Of a stretch of 64,000 bases of DNA, positions 25,101-32,708 are shown piece after piece (position 1 is the stretch's first letter; each line of letters opens with the position of its first letter). This stretch comes from Lachnocurva sp029100405 (GTDB taxonomy: Bacteria; Bacillota; Clostridia; Lachnospirales; Lachnospiraceae), in NCBI GenBank assembly GCA_046263755.1, contig JBJYZC010000006.1, positions 62,001 through 126,000 of the forward strand. The letters are read 5' to 3'. Made by a program: the position numbers and the translations under genes. The notes beneath the pieces were generated by a model. It was not told the DNA's origin. It worked only from the letters and a program-made list of their open reading frames with translations, and made no database searches.

Positions 25101-25817
25101 GGCATCCGCTAATGCTTTGTCGGCAAGTTCCTGATTTGCCTTGGCACTAGCAAGCTCTTCTTCTGCCTTGGACTGTGCTTCGATGGCAGACTCCTTATCA
25201 GCGGTTGCCTTCTCTAAGGCCGTCTGGTAAGACGTCAGAACATCCTTTGCCGTATCTTTTCCTGCCTTGGCCTTGGTAAGATCAGTTTCTGCTTTCTTTA
25301 AGGCTTCATTGGCAGACTGGGATTCCATCATCCGTTTGTTCAGTTCTTCTTCGGCACCGATTGGATTGGCTGTCTTGACATCCTCTAAGGCAGACATGGC
25401 GTCTTTCGTTGCCTGTGCGGTCTTTTCCAGTTCCGTGTCATTTTCGGTGATATTCTTCTTGGCATCGGCAATGGCAGTATTCTGCTTTGTAATCTCACTC
25501 TGGACATTCGAAACGTTTGTCTTTGCGTTCTCTATTGCCTTTTTGGCTTCTTCCAGAGCCGCCTTGGCATTTGCCTGATCGTTGACAGCTTTGGCATAGG
25601 CGGTCTGCTTTTCAGCGAGTACCTTCTGCTTTTCGTCCCAATTCTTTTCAGCAGTCTTGATGTCATTCACGGCATCGGACTTCTTCTCAACGGTATGTCC
25701 TTTGTCGGTGACAGACTCCTGTGCAAAAACAGGCAGGGCATTGGTACCGCTTAAAATGGCGGTCAATGCCAGAGCAGCGGCTTCGGTACGGACGATGTGT
25801 TTGTTACGATTTGCCAT
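22137..25817 (-). CDS. Cell-wall-anchored coiled-coil surface protein with a CAP/SCP domain
   Basis: 1226 residues. A signal peptide covers about 1-33 (ending LPVFAQES). An Ala/Lys/Glu/Thr coiled coil runs to about 445. A CAP domain occupies about 450-680, with CAP signatures GENVAWGCGEQAYQGWYQTE and GHYKNIVNRSYRSTGLGING. A second long coiled coil follows to about 1070, then a beta-rich domain, and the tail SPKTGEPTSAPVGLLTALLS with a hydrophobic helix and KKKKK. SPKTGE is a variant LPXTG sortase signal, so the protein is probably linked to the peptidoglycan and extends far from the cell. Likely roles are adhesion or mating-pair contact (inference). Promoter near 25.9 kb with the conserved upstream block. 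Confidence 0.85.
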   Translation of the reverse strand: MANRNKHIVRTEAAALALTAILSGTNALPVFAQESVTDKGHTVEKKSDAVNDIKTAEKNWDEKQKVLAEKQTAYAKAVNDQANAKAALEEAKKAIENAKTNVSNVQSEITKQNTAIADAKKNITENDTELEKTAQATKDAMSALEDVKTANPIGAEEELNKRMMESQSANEALKKAETDLTKAKAGKDTAKDVLTSYQTALEKATADKESAIEAQSKAEEELASAKANQELADKALADAIDLRDNKTTQEQTESYRAWQNAKAETEKAQSAYDEAEKAVELAKADYDATTKAMESVKADPTTVTNTDTALTEAETKAKTALEALNTAKATEAEKQTAYETANQAVTDAKTAVTKAQTEKDTADKAVTDAETALAQAETDVKAKTDAVALAQDNVTNAEKALSDANGKIETAQKEYENAETTVQNAQTAVTTAQKALDDANAKVKAAEAIIAQGSLGFFQSRAKDMNLSEEERNDAQIACDIIQFAATEDSYKVSYRHSAGVPEGITHIGKEGDATNLENMKTAIDMIKTGNDLRVQDDNFTGLSPLNVADSVMAYAQASANMEKYTSDHWIPTSGKYEEAKPSAMGENVAWGCGEQAYQGWYQTEKNNYDVANAYRKEHPQASDDEIRKNCGVDPTDIGHYKNIVNRSYRSTGLGINGVDTKYLATNTEVQDFNMSTQGVSYDTYKASFDAYYDKVHADLDSAKKEAETANTALTKAQTELDNAKAALSEKLNALNQAKADNNVASLTAAVETAKANLTKAEQAKTEAEKNKTTLATALSDKQKEAGEKATAFVSAQNVLAEKETALTHAMTAWNTAKADTKAKQTAYDTAVQNVKAKADAVTANAKALYDKKAADQAKASTVLSNAKQAESNAKATFDDVVSGKAIPSLQAKASKAKDLVNEKTKAKTDADAAVAKTSADIQTVTKAITKAQADVKQATKTVSDATKAKANAESIAKAKANAYQESVKAKRAITDAEEKVQTAKQKESDALSRKEMLTKSLTDLNQELDRLTALLTKEQETVTTATSNLTEKEHTVAEKDSLVQNAKAEQDQAWKDTLPTTALLNSLLTVTDGANTTFDKAEPTDMTFRANGSLPYFNYLTVDGDYVNEENYDLKEGSTIATLHKDFLNSLKAGRHQLTFVYTYGEEDTTFIVKDAPVVTATANVAAVANTNHATVTDTDQRRVESKAKSPKTGEPTSAPVGLLTALLSGMAVFGIEKKKKKFVR

Positions 25818-25884
25818 ATACAGTATTCTCCTTGTTCAATGACTTCCCCCAAGTGATGAGGTTCTTTCATTTCCCTACAATCTT

Positions 25885-25963
25885 ATTATAGCATTCCTGT
25901 GTCCATACCCCCAAATTCATACGGAGACAACTTTTCGTATTCATGTACTTATTTTGATACACA
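25885..25963 (-). promoter_or_regulatory. Sigma-A promoter with conserved 50-base upstream block, locus 2
   Basis: Minus strand TTGGGG and TATAAT (25885-25890) with an 18-base spacer. The block at 25912-25963 reads AAAATAAGTACATGAATACG then AAAAGTTGTCTCCGTATGAA. It drives the surface protein gene. Confidence 0.65.
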
Positions 25964-26062
25964 CGAAAGTTCGGAAGTTCAACCTACAAGATTCCGAAAT
26001 TCGACCTACGGTCTTTAATTCTTCGTCATTGCTACGCAATGGCTCCATCATTCCGAAAAACG
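25964..26062 (+). repeat. Two-hairpin dispersed repeat, copy F
   Basis: GAAATTCGACCTACGGTC, TTTAATTCTTCG and CATTGC-TAC-GCAATG follow one another between the surface protein promoter and the VirB4 terminator. They are preceded by GGAAGTTCAACC, a partial second unit. Confidence 0.55.
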
Positions 26063-26094
26063 AAGATTTTTCCGATAGATACAGGAAGGCATGA

Positions 26095-26130
26095 AAAAGA
26101 GAGGGGACTGAAAATTAGTCCCCTCTTCTC
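26095..26130 (-). terminator. Terminator after virB4, probably bidirectional
   Basis: GAGGGGACT (26101-26109) pairs with AGTCCCCTC (26117-26125). T-rich tracts flank both sides. It ends the minus-strand transfer operon. Confidence 0.7.
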
Positions 26131-26140
26131 TTTTTGTCCC

Positions 26141-28615
26141 TTAGGTTTGCTCCGCATCCTTTGGCTTGGTACTCATGATACGGTAGAGTTCCGTATTGGT
26201 CGGGAAGTCATTCTTGAAAGGAATGTTCTGGGTTCCGATGTGAATGAGTCCATGTCCGGATTCCACACCGTTGATATAGGAAACCTCGGTGTCATTGAGG
26301 TTCAGCATGGATCGTAACGCTTCCCGGTCAAGCATGGCCTGATTCAGCATTTCGATGAAGTTTGTATTATTGATGATGGAACGTGCGTCCGGGGACTGGA
26401 GCAGGTCTTCGGTGTTCTGTGTGATACCGGTCAAGACCAGTCCGAACTTTCGGGCACGTTTCCACATGGTCTTTACCGTGTCGGAAGAAGTTTCATTCCG
26501 AAGGAGCATATGGAACTCATCAATGAAGGCATAGGTTCGCTTGCCCTTGATGGCGTTGGCCGTTGCCTGTGTCCAGATCATATTCAGGCACACCTTCAAG
26601 CCAAGCTCTTCCAGAGTGGATCCGATATGGTGAATGTCAAACACGATCAGTCGTTTATCGACATCCACATCCGTTCGACTGGCAAAGGAGTCATAGTTCT
26701 GTCCGCAGAACATCTCCAAGCTTAATGCCATTTCCTGTGCTTCCGGATAGGTCTGTCCATATTCCATCAGGCCCTTCCATAGATCCTGTAAGGTCGGTGC
26801 CGCATTTCGGTCAATGGTCGGCTTTCTGCCGGTCTCAGGGTCAGGCTCTTCGTTCATCAGGGTATGCACATAGTTCTGATAGAGCCTTGTTAAGACCTTA
26901 TTGATGATGGACTTATGTGCCGGGGTTAAAACGCTATAATTCTTTGATACACCGCCCTGCATCATGGTCTCACACAGACTGGTGATGAAGTCTGCCTGTT
27001 GTGCCAGAGGGTTCATGGTTTCATCGACCGAGGTGTCCATATCCAAGTCGAAGGGATTCAGGTGAACGTGATTACCCGGGGCAATCTGAATGACCGTACC
27101 GCCCAGTTCCTTTGCAATGATGGAATACTCGCCATCGGGGTCAATGACGTAGACGTAAGCGTCACTATTCAGGATGGCGTTAATCATCATCATCTTGGCG
27201 GCGAAGGATTTACCGGAACCGGATGCACCAAGGATCAGTCCGTTATAGTTCATGCCCTTCATTCGATCGAGGAAGATGACCGACTTATTCACTGCATTCA
27301 GGCCGTAGTAGAATCCGTGTTCGTCCAAGGTGGACATTTCGGTAAACGGCATGAAGGCCGCCATGTTCTCTGTGGTCAAAAGACGCTTACTATAAGTATG
27401 GTTCGTGTTCAAGGGAAGGCTCGCATTAAAGCCGTTCTCCTGCTGCAAGATAAAGGGGGTGAATCGGCACAGGTTCTGGTTCTGCACGGACTTGATCTCG
27501 GCAACGGTGCGGTTCAGTTCGTCTACGGACGTACCAAAGGCGGTCAGGTTCATCTGGAAATAGAACACTCTCTGGTCTCTCGACTGCATATCCCGTTCCA
27601 GTTGCTCGACCTGTTCCTTTACAATGGCAAGGTCACCGCCGATCAGGTCAGGACTATATCCGGACTTGATGGCTGCCTTCTGCTTCTCGATCAGCTCGGA
27701 ATTGACCATGACCTTCTTGTTATGAACGAGTCTGGTTCCGTCTGCCTGATCCAAGGGCTGTACGTCTATGGAAATCAGAAGCTTGGAATTGATGTCCATG
27801 AGGTCACCCACAAAGTCCGTAGACAGGAAGTTTGCAATCCCGCTTAAATACATGGACTTTGCGACCTCTTCGCCCACAATGAACTTATCCGACTGGAACT
27901 TGAAGGCAGGCGGGGCGATCAGGTCTTTGGTCGTCATACCAGTCTTTTTTAACATCTCAAAGTTGACATGAGTCTTTCCGTCCTCGTCATGCTGAAACAG
28001 GGGGTTGTCTGCTGTGCCATAGATCTTCGCAAGGACTTCCAGATACTCGTCAAGGGAGAGAGGTTTCACTTCCTTCTTTAAGAAGGTCCGCATTTCCTGT
28101 TCGACCTTGGCATCCAGATCCTTGAAATGCCTTGCCGCAGAATCCACACTCTTTTCCTTGACGCTATAACAGAGATAACGGTTGGTGATGATAGACCCTC
28201 TGGACTCAACCAGTTTCTCATGCACGATCGAATTCATTTCTTCCCGAAGGGAGTCCATGGAGTCGCCACGCTCCTGCATCTTCATCTTGGCAAACCGCAT
28301 TTCAATATCATCGACCGTGTTCAAGAGGATGAACTGAACGTGTTCGTTTGCTTCAATGGAATTTAAGAAGGTCTCATACTTGTCGAAAAAGGTGTTCTGC
28401 TCCTCTTCGGAAAGTGTCTTGAAGTTCGCTTCCGGAAGGCGATAGAGCTTACAAAAGATCCCAGGTTCCGACTGGATCATACCGTTCTGGTACACGTCAA
28501 TATAGGGAACGGTACGTTGTGCGGTGGTCGCCTGTTTCTTCTTTTCCTGTTCTGTTTTCTCACCACTTGTACTACTGCTACTGGTACCGGTGAGAAGTTT
28601 CATCCAATCTGCCAT
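26141..28615 (-). CDS. virB4: VirB4-like type IV secretion ATPase
   Basis: 824 residues. Walker A is GASGSGKSFAAKMM at about 458-471, Walker B is RTYAFIDEFHMLLRNETSSD near 696-715, and the arginine-finger and TQNTEDLL segment follows at about 732-750. The N-terminal 400 residues match the VirB4/TraE N-domain pattern (VEQLERDMQSRDQRVFYFQM). Length is right for Gram-positive VirB4 proteins. It powers assembly of the conjugative channel and substrate transfer. The PrgI and VirB6-like genes directly upstream in the operon are its usual partners. Confidence 0.92.
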   Translation of the reverse strand: MADWMKLLTGTSSSSTSGEKTEQEKKKQATTAQRTVPYIDVYQNGMIQSEPGIFCKLYRLPEANFKTLSEEEQNTFFDKYETFLNSIEANEHVQFILLNTVDDIEMRFAKMKMQERGDSMDSLREEMNSIVHEKLVESRGSIITNRYLCYSVKEKSVDSAARHFKDLDAKVEQEMRTFLKKEVKPLSLDEYLEVLAKIYGTADNPLFQHDEDGKTHVNFEMLKKTGMTTKDLIAPPAFKFQSDKFIVGEEVAKSMYLSGIANFLSTDFVGDLMDINSKLLISIDVQPLDQADGTRLVHNKKVMVNSELIEKQKAAIKSGYSPDLIGGDLAIVKEQVEQLERDMQSRDQRVFYFQMNLTAFGTSVDELNRTVAEIKSVQNQNLCRFTPFILQQENGFNASLPLNTNHTYSKRLLTTENMAAFMPFTEMSTLDEHGFYYGLNAVNKSVIFLDRMKGMNYNGLILGASGSGKSFAAKMMMINAILNSDAYVYVIDPDGEYSIIAKELGGTVIQIAPGNHVHLNPFDLDMDTSVDETMNPLAQQADFITSLCETMMQGGVSKNYSVLTPAHKSIINKVLTRLYQNYVHTLMNEEPDPETGRKPTIDRNAAPTLQDLWKGLMEYGQTYPEAQEMALSLEMFCGQNYDSFASRTDVDVDKRLIVFDIHHIGSTLEELGLKVCLNMIWTQATANAIKGKRTYAFIDEFHMLLRNETSSDTVKTMWKRARKFGLVLTGITQNTEDLLQSPDARSIINNTNFIEMLNQAMLDREALRSMLNLNDTEVSYINGVESGHGLIHIGTQNIPFKNDFPTNTELYRIMSTKPKDAEQT

Positions 28616-28627
28616 GATAAAAACTCC

Positions 28628-29077
28628 TTATTTGATAGCACGAAGATTCGGGTCTTTACTGGGACGAACCGTATTCTTTTCTTTTTTCGGTTTGCTCTTC
28701 TTTTTCTTCCCCTTCTTGTCAGTCTTTTCTTCTTCCTTCTCCTCTACCATTTCCTGCTTTTCCAGTTCTTTCACGCAGGATAGCTCGGTATGGTACAGTC
28801 GTTTCGATGGATTGATGTAATTATCCCGAATGATAATGGGGAGGATTTTTTCCATGGGTTCGCCGTAAATCTTGACGAATCCCCAGATGAGAAACGGCAT
28901 GGCAGCTAAGACGGCCAGATAGATCCGCTGCTGCATGGGAAGATTGGTTGTTCCCTTAAATCCGACAAACAGGGCTAAGAGTAATCCTGTCGTACCAAAC
29001 CCGACCTGCCTTGTGGTAAAGTTTCCGAGTGCCCGGTTCTCACGGGCAAGAATGTCCTTCGACATCGTAACAAACAT
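28628..29077 (-). CDS. PrgI/VirB3-like conjugation membrane protein
   Basis: 149 residues with GAGGAAAGGAC before the start. Two hydrophobic segments (about 26-44 and 52-70) are preceded by a short cytoplasmic stretch (ENRALGNFTTRQVGFGTTGL). The C-terminal 55 residues are an alternating Lys/Glu tail. This matches PrgI-family proteins, which occur next to VirB4 in Gram-positive T4SS operons and are thought to correspond to VirB3. It lies 12 bases from virB4. Confidence 0.8.
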   Translation of the reverse strand: MFVTMSKDILARENRALGNFTTRQVGFGTTGLLLALFVGFKGTTNLPMQQRIYLAVLAAMPFLIWGFVKIYGEPMEKILPIIIRDNYINPSKRLYHTELSCVKELEKQEMVEEKEEEKTDKKGKKKKSKPKKEKNTVRPSKDPNLRAIK

Positions 29078-29092
29078 GATTTTGTCCTTTCC

Positions 29093-30073
29093 TCACGCTC
29101 CAAAGGCTTCACTTACCACGCTCTGGAGCTTCTTTATCATGCCGACTTCTGCCAGTCCGATCGCACAGTTGACACCGATGGACAGGAAGAATGCACCGGC
29201 AGCAAGAGCACCGTTCTGTGCCATAGAAGCATTGATTCCACGGGTGAGCCAGTCACCTGCTTCAAAGACGACCTTGATGAGAGGACCCATGGCAAGCAGG
29301 GCGATGTATCGTTTCAGATAACGGATCGCCGTACCACGCCAACCTTCCTCGGTCACAAAGGAAAAGGCAATCGGCATTAAAGCACCACGAATACACATTT
29401 CCATCAGCCGGGACAGTAGAACCGTTAGGATCAATAGCAAGGGGATCCATTGCATCGCTGACGCCATCGCCACGGTCGCACCGTTTTGTAGTCGGGCAAA
29501 CCCGTCATCCGGCATGATACTGTTTATCATGTTAAACGTATTCTTCGCTGATCCTGCCCCCGATCCCATGGATCCATTACTGTTAATCAGATTCCCCATC
29601 CAGTCTGCAATCGCAGAACCCAGATTCAGGAAGTTTTGACAGTTATCGATCATAAAGATTCCGACCGCAAGCCGGGCAAAGAACTTGACAAAACTATCGA
29701 GAGTCATACGCTCCGACATTCCAAGGTCAACCAAGGCCAGAAGGAAAAACATGAGAGCAATACAATAAGCAACAGGCACCAAGGCAGAAGATACGGTCGT
29801 CTGGAAGGTCACGAGAAAATTATCTCCGCCCGTGGAAAATCCATTCAGGGAAACGGCAGAGTTAATCAGCTTGTCGATAGGACCGGACTGTGCCTGAGAA
29901 TAGATGATTCCACCGGCAAAGTCGGCTTCCGACTGCTTTAGAATCCCGCCTTTGTCTGAAAAGCCAAGCTTTTTCGCAAGAGCGTTTGCTTCCTTTCTGC
30001 CGCCATCGCCTGTTGCAATCTTGTCCAATGCAGACTGAAAGTCCGCATCCGACATATTTGAAAAAGTAGCCAT
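29093..30073 (-). CDS. VirB6/TrbL-like polytopic channel protein
   Basis: 326 residues with GAAAAGGAAATTTT before the start. The N-terminal 60 residues are soluble (MSDADFQSALDKIATGDGGR). Five or six membrane segments follow from about 90 onward, including SSALVPVAYCIALMFFLLAL and WIPLLLILTVLLSRLMEMCI. The soluble leader plus multi-spanning core fits VirB6/TrbL-like proteins of Gram-positive conjugation systems, part of the membrane pore. A GC-rich hairpin in the 67-base gap after virB2 (30096-30125) may lower its expression relative to the pilin-like subunit. Confidence 0.75.
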   Translation of the reverse strand: MATFSNMSDADFQSALDKIATGDGGRKEANALAKKLGFSDKGGILKQSEADFAGGIIYSQAQSGPIDKLINSAVSLNGFSTGGDNFLVTFQTTVSSALVPVAYCIALMFFLLALVDLGMSERMTLDSFVKFFARLAVGIFMIDNCQNFLNLGSAIADWMGNLINSNGSMGSGAGSAKNTFNMINSIMPDDGFARLQNGATVAMASAMQWIPLLLILTVLLSRLMEMCIRGALMPIAFSFVTEEGWRGTAIRYLKRYIALLAMGPLIKVVFEAGDWLTRGINASMAQNGALAAGAFFLSIGVNCAIGLAEVGMIKKLQSVVSEAFGA

Positions 30074-30140
30074 AAAATTTCCTTTTCATATCAGGAAAGG
30101 GGGATGAAGACTTGCTCCACCCCCTTTTTCCTTTAGTGAG

Positions 30141-30521
30141 TTATGAGAGTCCAACAGCACCTTTGATGGGATTCCACAGGAAGATACGGAAGGCAACGAG
30201 GGCACCGCCAATGACAAGGTCTTTGGCTCCGGCAGAAATCGCTTCCGGGTTGTTGTCGTTCTTAACGCCGTTTAAGACCTTGGCACCACCCATGAGGACA
30301 AAGAAAATACCAATCAGGGGGAACAAAGTCACCAGAGCGTCAAGAACGGTCGTAACCAGTTTCTCCGAGTTCGCCGATCCGCTTCCGATTTCTGCATGAG
30401 CGATACCGCCCGGAAGGGCAACAGATCCAACGGAAGCCATCACAAGGGCTGTGGTAATCTGTGTCTTGGCAGAAGAAAGCTTCTCTTCTGCGGTTGATAG
30501 GAACGAATGATTTTTCCGCAT
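30141..30521 (-). CDS. VirB2/TrbC-like small subunit
   Basis: 126 residues from the ATG at 30521 with AAAAGGAG upstream; the longer frame starts without one. There is an apparent leader (residues 1-45, ending GGIAHAEIGS), then two hydrophobic helices (about 58-77 and 95-112: VTTVLDALVTLFPLIGIFFV; DLVIGGALVAFRIFLW). Signal plus two helices is the VirB2/TrbC pilin plan; Gram-positive counterparts are thought to line the channel. It is first in the virB2-virB6-prgI-virB4 order. Confidence 0.75.
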   Translation of the reverse strand: MRKNHSFLSTAEEKLSSAKTQITTALVMASVGSVALPGGIAHAEIGSGSANSEKLVTTVLDALVTLFPLIGIFFVLMGGAKVLNGVKNDNNPEAISAGAKDLVIGGALVAFRIFLWNPIKGAVGLS

Positions 30522-30701
30522 AATAAGATTCTCCTTTTTTTTGTTTATGCTACTAATACGGACTAACTCTTCGTAAAAACCTTCCTCTTTGTATTGGTTC
30601 TTTTCCAAGCTCCCCTCTTTCGGAAAGCCTGAAAAAGAACGCCCACTATGTATTGGCACAAGCAAAAAGGAGTTTTTGCGAACGGAAAGAAATAATTTTC
30701 T

Positions 30702-30738
30702 TCCCTTTCTTCTATGGTTAAAGTGTTATTCAGAAAAA
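30702..30738 (-). promoter_or_regulatory. CATAGAA-class promoter before the virB2-virB4 operon
   Basis: Core at 30710-30716 on the minus strand, within CACTTTAACCATAGAAGAAA, preceded by TTTTTCTGAATAA as at the tadC and pilin sites. The leader to virB2 is about 190 bases. Confidence 0.55.
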
Positions 30739-30940
30739 ACGTTGTTTCTTTTCTACGGTTTCTATGACTACTATTTCTACGATTAAACCGTTGTCAACTA
30801 CCCACGGCCTAAAGATCACGGGTTTGTAACCACCCAGTCGTACTAACGACTTACGTCTCCGACCTTTAACCCCAATAGATATTATTATCTAAAGTGGCGT
30901 TACATCATAGGGTGGTTGACAACACCCTTTACAGCAAAGT

Positions 30941-31111
30941 TTACTCGGCTGTAACTGTATCAGGTACTTGACTATCTTCGAGATAGCTGATTCCCATGCG
31001 GTACAGATTCATAGCTCCAATACGGTCATACATTTTCTCAGCGGGGAAACCCACAGGCTTGCCTGTGGGATGAACCGCTTCTAACCTACCTTTCTTGGTT
31101 CTATGAGTATG
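30941..31111 (-). CDS. -1 frame extension of iscB, 56 residues, reachable by frameshift
   Basis: Starting at the heptamer A AAA AAC, the -1 frame stays open for 56 codons (HTHRTKKGRLEAVHPTGKPV, then EKMYDRIGAMNLYRMGISYL, ending TVTAE and a TAA at 30941). The composition looks like ordinary protein, it has no start of its own, and a strong hairpin (31050-31069) lies within it. A shift product would have 459 residues. If the site does not shift, this is a remnant of a longer gene that lost one A. Confidence 0.5.
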   Translation of the reverse strand, partial: HTHRTKKGRLEAVHPTGKPVGFPAEKMYDRIGAMNLYRMGISYLEDSQVPDTVTAE

Positions 31112-32319
31112 TTTTTTCGCATTTCCAACATCCGAAGGCTTTTATATCCTACGGATGCGTTGACCTTCGTTCCGTCTAAAAGTCTTAGATCCATTCTTCC
31201 AGTAGAACGCCTACCGAAGATGAAACATTCCTGTCCTTTCCAACAGACTTTATCGTACAGACGAAAACCCTTGACCTCATAAGGGGCTTGGTTCCGCTTA
31301 CGATAACCGCCTTTTTGAATGGTGTTTTTATGAATCTGTCTGTTGTGACAGCGTACTTTTCTTTGGTAATACACAACGCCGTTTGATTCCGCCAACGGAT
31401 TTCCGCTGATACAGCGAGCGTCTATGTAGTGATCTTTTGGTAGATGGTTTCGGATACGGGTGTTCTTCGTGAGATATCCATAGGTCATGCTTACCTTGGG
31501 ATATAAGTCTTTTAGCTTGTCGTAGAAAGCCCAACGCATGATTCCCATAAAGGCTGCATCACGAAATCGCATTCCCCGATGGATTGATTTTGGCAGTTTT
31601 ACCGTACCGTTGTGATATCCCTTGTGACAGGTTTCGCAAAGCGTTATCAGATTACTGGGTGCGTTCCCTCCCGTCTTACGGCTCTCGATGTGATGGACGT
31701 TAAGTATCTTATCGCCGGATTTTCCATGACAGCATTGACATTCATGCCCGTCACGGAACAGGACGTATTCTCGAACATTCCAAAAGCCCAATTGCTCACC
31801 TTTTTGGTAGTCCGTATCGCTGATGGAAGGATTTTTGATCTTTTGAATGTCAAAAGACGCTGTTTCCACGATGATTTCGGAAATCGGTAAAATCTCATGT
31901 ACCTTACGGACAACGGTTAGGTGCATATCGACCTTGTTCTGTACCGAAGGTGCCAGCCATCCGTCTTTCCGATGGCGGTTATCAAAACGAGACTTCCGAT
32001 GTCTGGTTTTCCGGCTTCTACGGCTTCTGCGGTTCTGCCTGCGGGTAGAAAGCAAGTTCACAAGATCGTTTCGCAGCTCCACATCCGATTCAAACAACAC
32101 CTTATGTTCCGTAGTCGCGGAAAGGCCGATATGTTTGCTGCCCGCATCGACACCTAAACAGATCGGCTGCGTATAAGTCGTACTCTCATATAACAGTTGA
32201 ATCGTAAACGGGCATCGTTTTACGACCTTCGCCTTGTTTGCTTTCAGAAGGACACGCACTTTGGCGTGATTTCCTGTCGGCATTAACGGCTGTCCGTTTT
32301 TGCTTATGACATAAACCAT
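31081..32319 (-). CDS. iscB: IscB RNA-guided nuclease (RuvC plus HNH)
   Basis: 412 residues. The N-terminal PLMP domain starts MVYVISKNGQPLMPTGNHAK. RuvC-I is ICLGVDAGSKHIGLSA at about 52-67, with Asp in the GVDAGS motif. An Arg-rich bridge helix follows (STRRQNRRSRRSRKTRHRKS), then RuvC-II (EIIVETASFDIQKI; Glu), and HNH at about 185-245 (CQCCHGKSGDK, LNVHHIESRKTGGNAPSNLI, CETCHKGYHNG). RuvC-III is at the HYIDARCISG region. All catalytic residues appear present. IscB proteins, ancestors of Cas9, cut DNA guided by an omega RNA encoded upstream. The zero frame ends shortly after an A AAA AAC slippery site; see the extension entry. Confidence 0.93.
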   Translation of the reverse strand: MVYVISKNGQPLMPTGNHAKVRVLLKANKAKVVKRCPFTIQLLYESTTYTQPICLGVDAGSKHIGLSATTEHKVLFESDVELRNDLVNLLSTRRQNRRSRRSRKTRHRKSRFDNRHRKDGWLAPSVQNKVDMHLTVVRKVHEILPISEIIVETASFDIQKIKNPSISDTDYQKGEQLGFWNVREYVLFRDGHECQCCHGKSGDKILNVHHIESRKTGGNAPSNLITLCETCHKGYHNGTVKLPKSIHRGMRFRDAAFMGIMRWAFYDKLKDLYPKVSMTYGYLTKNTRIRNHLPKDHYIDARCISGNPLAESNGVVYYQRKVRCHNRQIHKNTIQKGGYRKRNQAPYEVKGFRLYDKVCWKGQECFIFGRRSTGRMDLRLLDGTKVNASVGYKSLRMLEMRKNILIEPRKVG

Positions 32320-32324
32320 AAGCC

Positions 32325-32595
32325 TATCTCCTTTCCAAACCCATCAAAGGATTTAGTTACTCGCTCCGAAGAGCGGTTTGTGTACCATCGCCAATGTTAC
32401 TAAGAGGTTTCTTTGTCGGCAACACGGTTCCTATACCACAGAACGTTTTAATCACCGACCTTAGAGCCACAGACTTGGTACTACATCCGTGGGTAACTAT
32501 ATATTCTCTCGTAACGTAGTTCAGCCAAACGGCTTCACTAAGGCTACTCACTCCGGGTTGCTAGGCAACCCCACGGGGCTTGCCCGTGGGTATCA
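32325..32595 (-). ncRNA. Omega RNA region upstream of iscB
   Basis: About 270 structured noncoding bases lie between the element's left end and iscB, where IscB omega RNAs are encoded. Visible hairpins on the minus strand include CCCACGGGCAAGCCCCGTGG, GGTTGCCTAGCAACC and CCGCTCTTCGGAGCG. The guide portion should come from sequence at or beyond about 32590. Confidence 0.65.
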
Positions 32596-32627
32596 GTGAG
32601 CTGTTCCATGAGAGTTCTTTTACCTTT

Positions 32628-32665
32628 CCAATACTTCTATGGTTAAGATGTTGTTTGGAAAAAAT
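32628..32665 (-). promoter_or_regulatory. CATAGAA-class promoter pointing into the IscB element
   Basis: Core at 32635-32641 (minus), in ATCTTAACCATAGAAGTATT followed by GGAAAGG, nearly the same as the tadC site. It ends about 40 bases before the element boundary. An ATG behind GGTAAAAG (MEQLTD) shows that a backbone gene started here before the insertion. Confidence 0.55.
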
Positions 32666-32708
32666 TTCAGAACGGTCAGTATGTTGAACCTACCGGCTCA
32701 CCATTCAG

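Larger units (their letters stand above)
30793..32595 (-). mobile_element. IscB-type IS200/IS605 element
   Basis: The minus-strand right end is at 30793 (GTAGTTGAC read outward, after a CCCGTG...CGTGGG hairpin). The left end near 32595 has hairpin CCCACGGG-GCTTG-CCCGTGGG (32570-32590). Between them lie an upstream omega-RNA region, iscB and a 3' noncoding part. No transposase is present. It interrupts the tract between virD4 and virB2. Confidence 0.75.

Noticed and set aside
22713..25578. Many long plus-strand ORFs opposite the surface protein.
   Set aside because: They are complement shadows of the Ala/Lys-rich coiled-coil codons; none has a ribosome binding site or plausible composition.
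30096..30125. Hairpin AAAGGGGG...CCCCCTTTTT between virB2 and virB6 as a full terminator of the operon.
   Set aside because: On the transcribed minus strand it is followed by CCTGATATG rather than a T run; at most it is an attenuator.
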